From the NCBI RefSeq assembly GCF_000472525.1, contig NZ_AWZT01000017.1, positions 1 to 64,000 on the forward strand: a DNA stretch of 64,000 nucleotides, written 5' to 3'. Below the pieces are notes generated by a model. It was not told the origin of the DNA. It saw only the letters and a list, made by a program, of their open reading frames with translations, and did no database searches. The stretch comes from Paraburkholderia dilworthii. GTDB lineage: Bacteria; Pseudomonadota; Gammaproteobacteria; Burkholderiales; Burkholderiaceae. Below are positions 35,296 to 43,477 of the stretch, in pieces. The position numbers were made by a program, and so were the translations under genes. Within the stretch, counting starts at the first letter, position 1, and the number at the start of each line of letters is the position of its first letter.

Positions 35296-36503
35296 AATCT
35301 GCAGACCTTCCGAACCACGAGGCGCCCCGCGGACGCGGCCGCGCGCCGCTCATCCTGGCGTTCGCCGTCTTCGTCGCGCTGCTGGGGGTGTGGTTGTGGC
35401 CGCGGCACCCGGCCGTCAAGGCGGCACCGGCCGTGCCTGTCAACGCCGGTCATCCCGTGAGCCGCAACTTTCCGATTCGCGTCGCCGCGGTAGGCACGGT
35501 GCTCGCGCTCAATTCCGTGGACGTCAAAGTGCGTGTCGATGGGCAATTGCAGCGCATCGCCTTCACCGAAGGACAAGACGTGAAAGCCGGCCAGTTACTC
35601 GCACAACTCGATCAGGGGCCTCTCGCCGCCCGGTTGCATCAGGCGCAAGCGGCGCAGCGCAAGGACCAGGCATCGCTCGATAACGCGCGGCTCGATCTCG
35701 CGCGCTACTCGAGGCTTGTCGGCATCGGCGCGGCGACGACCCAGGCGGTGGACACCGCGAAGGCGCAAGTCGAGGCCCTCGCCGCGACGGTCGCAGCGGA
35801 CGCCGCGCTGGTTCAGAGCGACCGGTTGCAACTGAGCTTCACCGCGCTCACGGCGCCGTTCACCGGACGCGTCGGCGCACGCGAAGCCGATATCGGCGCG
35901 ATAGTGCATCCGGCTGACACGACCGGTATCGTCACCGTCACGCAGATGGAGCCGATCACCGTGCTGTTCTCCGTGCCGCAGGACGTGCTGCCCGAACTGC
36001 TCGCGAATCAGGCGAAAGCGCCGCTGGCGGTGAACGTGACCACACGTTCCGGCAGCACGCCGCTCGCCGACGGCACGCTGGTGTTCATCGACAGCACGGT
36101 CGACCCCACGACCGGCCAGATCAGGCTTAAGGCTTCGTTCACCAACCGGGACCGCAAGCTGTGGCCCGGCGAGCTGGTGAATGCGCGCGTTCTGGTGCGC
36201 ACCGATACACAGCGGCTCGCAGTGCCGAGCCGCGCAGTGGTGAACTCGCAGAACGGCACGCAACTGTACGTAATCACCGCGAACGGTACGGCGCAGATGC
36301 GCCCGGTGCAAACGGGCGTCACCGTCGACGGTATGACGGAGATTCGCAGCGGCGTCGCTCGCACGGATCTGGTGGCGTTCGATGGACAAAGCCGGTTGAA
36401 CCCGGGCGTGCGTGTGGCGGCGACCACCGTTCCCGCCACTGCCGAAGCGCCGTCCAACGCCAACCCGGCAGACAGCCAGGCTAACCAGGACAATCCGTCA
36501 TGA
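35292..36503 (+). CDS. RND efflux periplasmic adaptor, second pump (MdtA-like)
   Basis: A 403-residue membrane-fusion protein with one N-terminal anchor (about 20-38) and a lipoyl half-motif VDGQLQRIAFTEGQDVKAGQLLAQLDQG-type region. The helical hairpin is short. The beta-barrel segment has ADIGAIVHPADTTGIVTVTQMEPITVLF, characteristic of MdtA-like adaptors that work with paired or single MdtB/C-type permeases. It overlaps both neighbours by 4 nt. Confidence 0.9.
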   Translation: MKSADLPNHEAPRGRGRAPLILAFAVFVALLGVWLWPRHPAVKAAPAVPVNAGHPVSRNFPIRVAAVGTVLALNSVDVKVRVDGQLQRIAFTEGQDVKAGQLLAQLDQGPLAARLHQAQAAQRKDQASLDNARLDLARYSRLVGIGAATTQAVDTAKAQVEALAATVAADAALVQSDRLQLSFTALTAPFTGRVGAREADIGAIVHPADTTGIVTVTQMEPITVLFSVPQDVLPELLANQAKAPLAVNVTTRSGSTPLADGTLVFIDSTVDPTTGQIRLKASFTNRDRKLWPGELVNARVLVRTDTQRLAVPSRAVVNSQNGTQLYVITANGTAQMRPVQTGVTVDGMTEIRSGVARTDLVAFDGQSRLNPGVRVAATTVPATAEAPSNANPADSQANQDNPS

Positions 36504-39500
36504 GCCTCATGGAATTGTTCATCACGCGACGCATCGCGACAAGTTTTCTGGCGATCGCGGTGCTGCTGATCGGCGCGGTGGCGTATTTTCTGCTGCCGGT
36601 CGCGCCGCTGCCGCAGGTCGACTTTCCGACCATCCAGATCGTTGCGCAACTGCCTGGTGCCAGCGCGGAGACCATGGCGACGTCGGTGGCGACGCCATTG
36701 GAGCGGCAACTTTCGCTGATCGCGGGCGTGACGCAGATGACGTCGTCGAGTTCGCTTGGCAACACCAGCATTGTCGTGCAATTCGATCTCTCGCGCGACA
36801 TCGATGGCGCGGCGCAGGATGTGCAGACGGCGATCAACGCAGCCGGCGGCACATTGCCGAAGAACCTGCCGAACCCGCCGACCTATCAGAAGGTCAATCC
36901 GGCCGACTTTACGTTGTTATCACTGGCGCTGACTTCGCCATCGCTCACGCTCACCCAACTCGACAGCTACGCCGAAGACTATCTCGCGCAACAGATCTCG
37001 CAGCTGCCCGGCGTCGGTCTGGTTGATTTCCACGGCCAGCAGCGTCCCGCAGTACGTATTCAGCTTGATCCGGACAAGCTCACCGCACGTGGCCTGACGC
37101 TGGAAGACGTGCGTTCGATCGTCGGTGTGCAGACGGTCAATGCACCGAAAGGCAGCCTGAACGGCCCGGACCGCTCGGTGATCTTCAACGCCACCGACCA
37201 GATCACCACCGCCTCTCAGTATCGCGATCTGGTGGTTGCGTACAAGAATGGCGCGCCGATTCACGTGTCCGATCTCGGCACGGTGTTGAACGCCGCAGAA
37301 GACAATCAGCAGGCCGCATGGCTCCAGAACGAACGCGCGATCATTCTCGACATTCACAAGCAGCCTGGCTACAACGTCGTGCAGACGATCGCCAACATCA
37401 AGGCGAAGTTGCCCGCGCTCGAAGCGATACTGCCCGCGGCCGCGCATCTGCATGTGGTGGGCGATCGCACACAGACCATCAATGCGTCGGTGCACGACGT
37501 ACAGTTCACGTTGATGCTGACGATCGCACTTGTTGTGATGGTGATCTTCTCATTTCTGCGCAACCTGTGGGCGACCATCATTCCGAGTCTGACGATTCCG
37601 CTGTCGCTGGTCGCCACGTTCGGCGTCATGTATCTGCTCGGCTATAGCCTCGACAATCTGTCGCTGATGGGCTTGACTATCGCGGTAGGCTTCGTGGTGG
37701 ACGATGCGATCGTCGTGATTGAAAACGTCATGCGGCATATCGAAGAGGGCGTGCCGAGAATGAAGGCGGCCTTGCTCGGCGCGATGGAAGTGCGCTTCAC
37801 CATCATTTCGATGACGATCTCGCTGATCGCCGTTTTCATCCCAATCCTGTTGATGGGCGGCATCGTCGGCAGGTTGTTCCGCGAATTCGCAGTGACGGTG
37901 AGCGCCGCGATAGTGATGTCGGCGCTGGTCTCGCTGACGGTTACGCCGATGCTGTGCGGCTGGCTGATCCGTTTGCCTGACCCGGATGGCGGTGGCCGGA
38001 TGCGCAGGCTCGAAGCCGGGCTTGAAGCGGTCTTCGCCGCGGTGGAACGGCGCTACGAGCGCGGCCTCGATTGGGTCCTGGACCGCCAGAAGCTGATGCT
38101 GGCTGTCACGGTGGCGACGATTTTCGCGACCGGCGCGTTGTTCGTCGCAATTCCGAAGGGATTTTTCCCGCAGGAGGACTCCGGTCTGATCATGGGCGTC
38201 GCCCAAGCCGCGCCGGATATTTCGCCGCGCTCGATGTCGCAGAAGATGCAGCAGGTGGGCCATATCATCGAGGCGGACCCGGCCGTCGACAACGTTTACT
38301 ACTGGATGGGCCCTAACCCGACCGTGAGCCAGGGGCGCGTCATGATCAACCTGAAACCGTTCGCTCAGCGCAAGGACAGTGCTGCGCAGGTGCTCAATCG
38401 TTTGAAGCCGCAGTTGGCGAAAGTCATGGGCATTTCCTTGTCGATGCAGGTCCGGCAGGATATTCAGGTGGGCGGCCGTATCAGCGCTGCGCAGTATCAG
38501 TACACGTTGCAGGACCCTGACATCAACGAATTGAATCACTGGGCGGGCGTGCTGACCGATCGCCTGTCGAAGCTGCCGCAACTGGCAGACGTCACGTCCG
38601 ATCAGCAGGCCGCCGCTACCAGCGCGACTCTCGTGATCGACCGCAACACGGCTTCGCGTTTTGGCATCACGGCGCAAGCCATCGACGACACGCTCTACGA
38701 TGCATTCGGCCAGCGGCAGATTGCGACGCTCTTCACGCAATTAAATCAGTACCACGTCGTCGAAGAAGTCGATCCGCGCTTTCAATTGACGACGGATGCA
38801 CTGGCGCATCTCTATGTGCGCTCGCCGCTCACGAACGAACTGGTGCCGCTCGACACGCTCGTCAGGATCGAAAACAATGTGTCGCCAATCTCGATCAATC
38901 ACCAGGGCTTGTTCCCGGCCGTGACGATCTCGTTCAATCTGGCGGCGGGTCAGTCGCTTGGCAACGCGGTGGCAGCGATTCGCCAGGCCGAAGTCGCGGC
39001 AGGCAAGCCAGATAGTCTGACGGGCTCGTTTCAAGGCACGGCGCAGGCGTTCCAGGCGTCGCTTGCGAGTGAGCCGTATCTGATCGCCGCGGCGCTCGTG
39101 GTCGTCTATCTGATCCTCGGCATCCTGTACGAAAGCGCCATTCATCCGCTCACCATCATTTCGACGCTGCCCTCGGCGGGCGTGGGCGCATTGCTCGCGT
39201 TGATGCTGTGCGGTCAGGACCTGTCGATCATGGGCATGATCGGCATCATCCTGCTAATTGGTATCGTCAAGAAGAACGCGATCATGATGATCGACTTCGC
39301 GCTGGTGGCCGAGCGCGAGCAGGGTATGTCGCCGCGAGAAGCGATCCGGCAGGCCTGTCTTCTGCGCTTCCGTCCGATCATGATGACAACGCTCGCCGCG
39401 CTGTTCGGCGCGCTGCCGCTTGCGCTCGGGCATGGCGCGGGTGCGGAATTGCGTGTGCCGCTCGGCATCGCGATCGTCGGTGGACTGATTGTTTCGCAAA

Positions 39501-39613
39501 TGCTGACGTTGTTCACGACGCCGGTTGTGCACCTCTGGTTTGACCGTCTGTCGCATTGGCTCGCTGATCGGCGCGCGACTAGCAGTGTGGTCGAGCGGCA
39601 GACCGTCGGTTGA
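36500..39613 (+). CDS. RND efflux permease, second pump (MdtB/MdtC-like)
   Basis: A 1037-residue RND permease. It starts MSLMELFITRRIATSFLAIAV and has 12 helices, two periplasmic porter loops and the helix 4 signature GLTIAVGFVVDDAIVVIENVMRHIEEG with the proton-path Asp pair. Near the end is KKNAIMMIDFAL, typical of multidrug RND proteins of the MdtB/C branch. E. coli MdtBC needs two permeases, but only one is encoded here, so a homotrimer is likely. It is the last gene of the operon. Possible substrates such as bile salts, novobiocin or metals are suggested only by family. Confidence 0.92.
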   Translation: MSLMELFITRRIATSFLAIAVLLIGAVAYFLLPVAPLPQVDFPTIQIVAQLPGASAETMATSVATPLERQLSLIAGVTQMTSSSSLGNTSIVVQFDLSRDIDGAAQDVQTAINAAGGTLPKNLPNPPTYQKVNPADFTLLSLALTSPSLTLTQLDSYAEDYLAQQISQLPGVGLVDFHGQQRPAVRIQLDPDKLTARGLTLEDVRSIVGVQTVNAPKGSLNGPDRSVIFNATDQITTASQYRDLVVAYKNGAPIHVSDLGTVLNAAEDNQQAAWLQNERAIILDIHKQPGYNVVQTIANIKAKLPALEAILPAAAHLHVVGDRTQTINASVHDVQFTLMLTIALVVMVIFSFLRNLWATIIPSLTIPLSLVATFGVMYLLGYSLDNLSLMGLTIAVGFVVDDAIVVIENVMRHIEEGVPRMKAALLGAMEVRFTIISMTISLIAVFIPILLMGGIVGRLFREFAVTVSAAIVMSALVSLTVTPMLCGWLIRLPDPDGGGRMRRLEAGLEAVFAAVERRYERGLDWVLDRQKLMLAVTVATIFATGALFVAIPKGFFPQEDSGLIMGVAQAAPDISPRSMSQKMQQVGHIIEADPAVDNVYYWMGPNPTVSQGRVMINLKPFAQRKDSAAQVLNRLKPQLAKVMGISLSMQVRQDIQVGGRISAAQYQYTLQDPDINELNHWAGVLTDRLSKLPQLADVTSDQQAAATSATLVIDRNTASRFGITAQAIDDTLYDAFGQRQIATLFTQLNQYHVVEEVDPRFQLTTDALAHLYVRSPLTNELVPLDTLVRIENNVSPISINHQGLFPAVTISFNLAAGQSLGNAVAAIRQAEVAAGKPDSLTGSFQGTAQAFQASLASEPYLIAAALVVVYLILGILYESAIHPLTIISTLPSAGVGALLALMLCGQDLSIMGMIGIILLIGIVKKNAIMMIDFALVAEREQGMSPREAIRQACLLRFRPIMMTTLAALFGALPLALGHGAGAELRVPLGIAIVGGLIVSQMLTLFTTPVVHLWFDRLSHWLADRRATSSVVERQTVG

Positions 39614-40014
39614 TCGCCTTCAGTCTGCTAGGGCCCTCCTTCTTGATCGCGTGGGCGCGGCTGATCCTGCGCGGGGGCCATACGCTGAATTTCCTGACCT
39701 TAATACGCTTTGGCTGCGTCGTTTAATGTGCGGTTCCGAACGAATGGCTGTTAGCAGATGATAGCTTTGAGTTCATGCTATCGGCGTACGCCCACATACG
39801 ATTGATCGCCGAGCCGAGCCGCGGCGACAGCACCCGATCGGTCGCTGGTGGTGCCGCGAGAATGATCGCCACCTGAGCCAGCGCGGGAAAACGCTTCTGA
39901 GGCGTCGGTAGAAAGGTAGCCGTGTAATTGAGGAATGCGGTACACCGCCGACGCCTTCATCGACACAGATCTCATGGATCGACTCACGGGTACCAGGGAT
40001 CAATCTACCGCCCT

Positions 40015-40204
40015 CTAATATAAACGCACACTCTCGACAAGCGGCTTTTCCAGGCAACTGGGGATATACACAGGGGCGCGTTGCGACGACACGTAGACCA
40101 TGGGCTGCGACGCGTCGCGTGCGGAAGGCCCGTTGGAGGAACCGCAAGCCGCGAGAGTGGCGATCGCTACGGCGCTGAGCTGGCGCTTGCGCTGGTCAGT
40201 TGAA
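40015..40204 (-). pseudogene. Remnant of a small lipoprotein gene
   Basis: On the minus strand one frame reads RKRQLSAVAIATLAACGSSN, a clear signal peptide with lipobox (Cys codon at 40146-40144), followed by about 40 residues including QPMVYVSSQRAPVYIPSCLE. It meets TAG at 40017-40015 and TGA shortly after. I find no in-frame start codon close upstream. The same frame reopens beyond the stops (downstream to 39778). It is most likely a decayed lipoprotein of the short type common in Burkholderia. Confidence 0.45.
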
Positions 40205-40228
40205 ACACTGCAAAAAGCCGGGCAAGGA

Positions 40229-40282
40229 TGAAATCAGTTTCATTTTCCTGACGCCGCTCCGGTAGGTCGCCTCGACTAGCCT
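40229..40282 (+). promoter_or_regulatory. Candidate paired half-site promoter of the DUF4148 gene at 40343
   Basis: TGAA at 40229-40232, six bases, TTCA at 40239-40242, forming an inverted pair. A -10-like TAGCCT lies at 40277-40282, 48 nt after the first base. The predicted leader is about 55 nt. Confidence 0.4.
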
Positions 40283-40342
40283 GATGCCATCCCGCTGCAT
40301 TGTTCGCGGGACGACTCGAACCTTCTCGTCGATGGAATCAAA

Positions 40343-40693
40343 ATGTGGCTTACAACGAAACCCCTGATTACCACCCTTCTTCTGATCGCTAGCGCATCGG
40401 CAATGGCCTCCCCGGGACTGACACAACACCAATGCAACGACTACCCGTTCGAGCAGTTGAAAGGCGAAGTGACGCACAAGCAATTGATGCAAGAATTGAA
40501 TGAGTTGGAAGCGGTCGGTTACAACCCCGACGACGCCAACACCTACCCGGACGATCTAGACCATGCACGACAGAAGTTGCAAGCCGAGTATCGCGCGGAC
40601 TGTATCCCGGCCGCAGGGCAGCACTCCGCCAGCGCACCGCAGACGTCGGCCGGCGCAGCACCCGCGCAAGCGGCGGATCAGCCGGCTGGTTGA
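40343..40693 (+). CDS. Secreted DUF4148 domain protein
   Basis: 116 residues with a signal peptide ending ASAMA-S (about residue 22). The DUF4148 core has VTHKQLMQELNELEAVGYNP, a Tyr-Pro pair and a helix HARQKLQAEYRADC. Two Cys (about 31 and 92) match those of the protein at 1649. The Ala/Gln-rich C-terminal tail is low complexity. It is probably periplasmic, and its function is unknown. A weak GGAAT site precedes ATG 40343. Confidence 0.85.
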   Translation: MWLTTKPLITTLLLIASASAMASPGLTQHQCNDYPFEQLKGEVTHKQLMQELNELEAVGYNPDDANTYPDDLDHARQKLQAEYRADCIPAAGQHSASAPQTSAGAAPAQAADQPAG

Positions 40694-40750
40694 CGCGCGT
40701 TCGATACCGGGGCGCACGTCGGGTAATTCAACAATATGATGGAGCGGGCT

Positions 40751-41074
40751 ATGAAAAACGTAACGGGCAGTATCTGGGTGTCGATGTCGGCGGTCGTGGC
40801 AGCGCTAATGATCGGTGCCGTGGGCGTTGTTCATGCTCAGCAGCCAGGCGACACCGGGGGCAGCATGAGCGGCGCGGGCGCCGCGGCGGGAACCAGGGTA
40901 GGCACGGGGGCCGGCGCTAACCCAATTTCGGGCGCGGAAACCTCGCTCGCCGCAACAAGAGGCATCGGCGCGGGGCCGGCGCTTAATAACATGCGGGCAA
41001 ACGGCACAAGCCTGTATATGAATCCCGACCCACGCGCGCCCAATGTGACCGGCAGGGCAGCACCGAATCGATAG
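40751..41074 (+). CDS. Small secreted Gly/Ala-rich protein
   Basis: 107 residues. ATG 40751 follows GGAGCGGGCT and begins a signal peptide ending VHAQ (about residue 31). The mature part is rich in Gly, Ala, Thr and Asn, with no Cys, and ends in a Pro/Arg-containing tail (NPDPRAPNVTGRAAPNR). I recognise no domain. It lies 57 nt after the DUF4148 gene in the same direction, so the two may be co-transcribed and both act in the envelope. Confidence 0.7.
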   Translation: MKNVTGSIWVSMSAVVAALMIGAVGVVHAQQPGDTGGSMSGAGAAAGTRVGTGAGANPISGAETSLAATRGIGAGPALNNMRANGTSLYMNPDPRAPNVTGRAAPNR

Positions 41075-41482
41075 GCTCGGTCCGGCTTGGCGATGCAGTT
41101 TGTCGGCGGGTTGTAGAATTCGCAGAACAAGTATCCATCTATGGCGCCCGCGATCTGGTCTCAGCCGCCGCAGCGCGTACCTCTTCGGAGCCGTGACGGT
41201 GCGAAACTATCTGCTCGAGATGATGGCTGCACAAACCAGCCGGCGCGTGAACATCGCGTGGTGGCTGCCCACATGGCAGCGGGGGTTCTTGTGCAAATAG
41301 GAAATGTGTTGATATGGCTTATTTATGCAGGACAACTTATCGATCGAAAAAAGCAGCCGTCCATACGGCGGGTGCGGCGGGTGCGGCGGCACGCAGGCCT
41401 GAGAGAGGGTGAAAAAGTCCGTAACTTTAGGAAACTGAAGTCTGGTACGCTGCGCCCTTTGCAACAGCTTGCATTCGACTCG
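41075..41482. other. Intergenic region of about 400 nt
   Basis: The frame of the following gene is open back to 41141, but that part is Arg-rich and unlike a protein domain. A short tandem repeat of GGTGCGGCG-like units occurs at about 41368-41394. Nothing else is recognised. Confidence 0.45.
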
Positions 41483-41884
41483 ATGGAAACCCCTTTCAAC
41501 GATCGCGGCGTGTCGGTCACCCGCAACGCGCTCTCATCCGCTGGCCAGGTCTTTCCGCTGCGTGACATCGTCAGCGTTGAGGTCGTCACCGTGCAGAAAA
41601 ACAAGGTACTGCCCATTACCATTTCGCTGCTGGGTCTCGTCGGCGCGATTGTCGGCGGGACATTACGCTCTCCTGCGGGCTTGGTGTGCGGCGTGATGCT
41701 CGTGGTTGTGGGCTGGCTCACATGGGCGACACAGGACATCACGCATCGTCTGATGGTGCAAACGGCCAACGGCGAACGCGAGGCGCTTTCAAGCGTCGAT
41801 CGCGAATTCGTCGAACGCGTCGGCGCGGCCGTGAACGAAGCCAAGGGCGCAGCCGCTTCCACTTCCGCCGCGCAGAAAGCTTGA
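41483..41884 (+). CDS. DUF6232-like small membrane protein
   Basis: 133 residues from ATG 41483. It begins METPFNDRGVSVTRNALSSAG, a small beta unit, and has two close hydrophobic segments (about 49-70 and 72-90, VLPITISLLGLVGAIVGG and LVCGVMLVVVGWLTWA). It ends with a cytoplasmic part GEREALSSVDREFVERVGAAVNEA. This matches the layout of DUF6232 proteins, which have a PH-like strand pattern with a two-helix hairpin. The start is chosen from the domain boundary; no strong ribosome site is visible, so the N-terminus may be longer. Confidence 0.65.
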   Translation: METPFNDRGVSVTRNALSSAGQVFPLRDIVSVEVVTVQKNKVLPITISLLGLVGAIVGGTLRSPAGLVCGVMLVVVGWLTWATQDITHRLMVQTANGEREALSSVDREFVERVGAAVNEAKGAAASTSAAQKA

Positions 41885-42277
41885 GTAAGCCGATGCGAGC
41901 CCGCGCCCGCGGGCTCGTGCAAATCGCCGCCCGCAACGCTCGCTCGTTATCGCCATCGACGCAAAGCGACGCGAGTGGTCGCACCTCCGCTGCACGTCGA
42001 GCCGCGCCGCTAGCCTTCACACATCTTCACAAGTGCTTGCCGATGCGCAGGTAGAGTCGCCGCTTCTGTTATCGCGCGTTCCCTTAGCAGGCGTCGCGAT
42101 GCGGCGCGGCCCGCGGCATCGCGGCATCTTGGTAAGCGGCATTCGGTCCGCTGGGCGGCAACCGCGTATGAGCCAGTGCCTTCGCTGGCGCATTGTTCTC
42201 GCGCCAGCGCCGCCGTCTCTTTCCGTATAGCCGCATACATCGCCTTCGCCAGGGACCGCCTTTTTCGAGCGTGCGCC
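41885..42277. other. Intergenic region of about 390 nt
   Basis: A 9-bp perfect hairpin follows the DUF6232-like gene (listed separately). No other signal or gene is recognised before the lipoprotein gene at 42278. Confidence 0.5.
41896..41917 (+). terminator. GC-rich hairpin after the DUF6232-like gene
   Basis: CGAGCCCGC (41896-41904), a 4-nt loop and GCGGGCTCG (41909-41917), 11 nt after the stop codon. There is no T run, so termination efficiency is uncertain. Confidence 0.45.
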
Positions 42278-43369
42278 ATGTCCTTGCTTATCGTTGATGC
42301 CGCGTGCCGGCATCTGCATCGTCACTTTTCCCGTTTCACAGCTGCTGCGGTGGTCGCCGCCGGCGCGCTCGCAACCTTGAGCGGCTGCTCGGTCACCTTC
42401 CCGACACCTACGCCGCCCGCCCCGGCTGTTTCACTGATCAACGGCGGCAAGGACGGCGTGCTGATCCCTCTGCATGTCGAACGCGCCGACGAAGATCACG
42501 CGCGTCTCGGCCTGCCGGTCGAACTCGACGGCAAACCGGTCTACGTCGCGCTGGATACCGGCACGCAAGGCGTGCGCGTATTGAAATCGGTGCTGCCGGG
42601 TTCGGACTATCCACGCGCGGCGCCGGCCAGCACCCTTCTGCTCGCGAACGGCGCGCAGGTTTCCGGCGCGGCCGTGAAATTGCCGCTGAGCGTCGCGGGA
42701 TCGAAGACGATACAGGTCGAAGCGCAAGTGGTCGATAGCGTCAGCTGCCAGGCCGCCTCCAGACACTGCGTTGCGATGGACGGCTACAGCGGCGAATTCG
42801 GCTGGGCGTTCTCTGGGCTTTTCGGCGTTGGCGCCGCGCAGCCGGACGACACCTGTTGCACGCAGCCTTTGCGCGCATTGGTCGGCCACGTCGGCGAGCG
42901 CTATCTGGTGCACTCGAACTTTGCGAAGCCATATCTGCTGCTGAGCCCGTCGAGCGCGATCACGAAGGACTACACGATGGTGCCGATGACCGTATCGAAA
43001 GACGGCACGATGCAATGGCCGCGAGGCTGCATCAAAGTCGGCGACAAGACGACCTTCTGCGCTCCGCTGGTGTTCGCCACGGCCACGACCAGCATGATTC
43101 GCATCGAAACCGACACCGCGCCCGACTGGACCGGCGACGACAGCCCCGGCAAGGTGCTCATTCAGGGCAACTACCACGCGGCCGTCGGCTCGGGCAACTG
43201 GGTGCATCACTACGACGACGCGCAAGTCACCATCGTCAAGGCGCAGCCCGGCGCGAACCGCATCGTGATCGGTCTGATGGGCATGCAGAATATCGACGTG
43301 CTGTTCGATTTCCCGCGCGCTCAATTGGGCCTCTACGCGAGCCAGGCAGTCGAGAAGCTCACGCCATAA
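42278..43369 (+). CDS. Retropepsin-like lipoprotein
   Basis: 363 residues. The signal peptide has a lipobox (LSGC, Cys37) and is followed by a Pro/Thr-rich linker. Strand-turn VYVALDTGTQGVRVL carries Asp93-Thr94-Gly95, the active-site triad of aspartic peptidases. FGLFGVG-like loops and several Cys (in CQAASRHC and DDTCC) follow. It recalls the DUF3443 and retropepsin-like lipoproteins of Burkholderia. It is probably outer-membrane anchored and faces the periplasm. Only one DTG motif is seen, so it would need to dimerise or may be inactive. ATG 42278 is the last start before the signal peptide. Confidence 0.65.
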   Translation: MSLLIVDAACRHLHRHFSRFTAAAVVAAGALATLSGCSVTFPTPTPPAPAVSLINGGKDGVLIPLHVERADEDHARLGLPVELDGKPVYVALDTGTQGVRVLKSVLPGSDYPRAAPASTLLLANGAQVSGAAVKLPLSVAGSKTIQVEAQVVDSVSCQAASRHCVAMDGYSGEFGWAFSGLFGVGAAQPDDTCCTQPLRALVGHVGERYLVHSNFAKPYLLLSPSSAITKDYTMVPMTVSKDGTMQWPRGCIKVGDKTTFCAPLVFATATTSMIRIETDTAPDWTGDDSPGKVLIQGNYHAAVGSGNWVHHYDDAQVTIVKAQPGANRIVIGLMGMQNIDVLFDFPRAQLGLYASQAVEKLTP

Positions 43370-43385
43370 ACGAAGGCTCAAAACG

Positions 43386-43423
43386 GAAAGGCCGCGCGTC
43401 GTTCAACACACGCACGGCCTTTC
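43386..43423. terminator. Hairpin between convergent lipoprotein and glgP genes
   Basis: Arms GAAAGGCCGCGCG and CGCACGGCCTTTC (43386-43398, 43411-43423) with one mismatch pair. The A-start and T-end suit termination on both strands. Confidence 0.6.
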
Positions 43424-43477
43424 TGCTCGCCGCATGCGGAAAATCACGTCAGGTCCGCAGCGAAACAACGCACTAGC

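Larger units (their letters stand above)
39614..40342. other. Intergenic region, about 0.7 kb, with a gene remnant
   Basis: It contains a probable broken lipoprotein gene on the minus strand (40015-40204, listed separately) and the candidate promoter of the following DUF4148 gene. Open frames on the minus strand at 39773-40147 and 39778-39987 read through the decayed region and do not look like intact proteins. Confidence 0.5.

Noticed and set aside
37550..38740. 396-codon minus-strand open frame
   Set aside because: Antisense to the RND permease; rich in Arg, His and Gln with no domain.
39773..40147. 124-codon minus-strand open frame
   Set aside because: Runs through the decayed lipoprotein region in another frame, with no coherent protein pattern.
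42431..43381. 316-codon minus-strand open frame
   Set aside because: Antisense to the retropepsin-like lipoprotein gene, with shadow-type composition.
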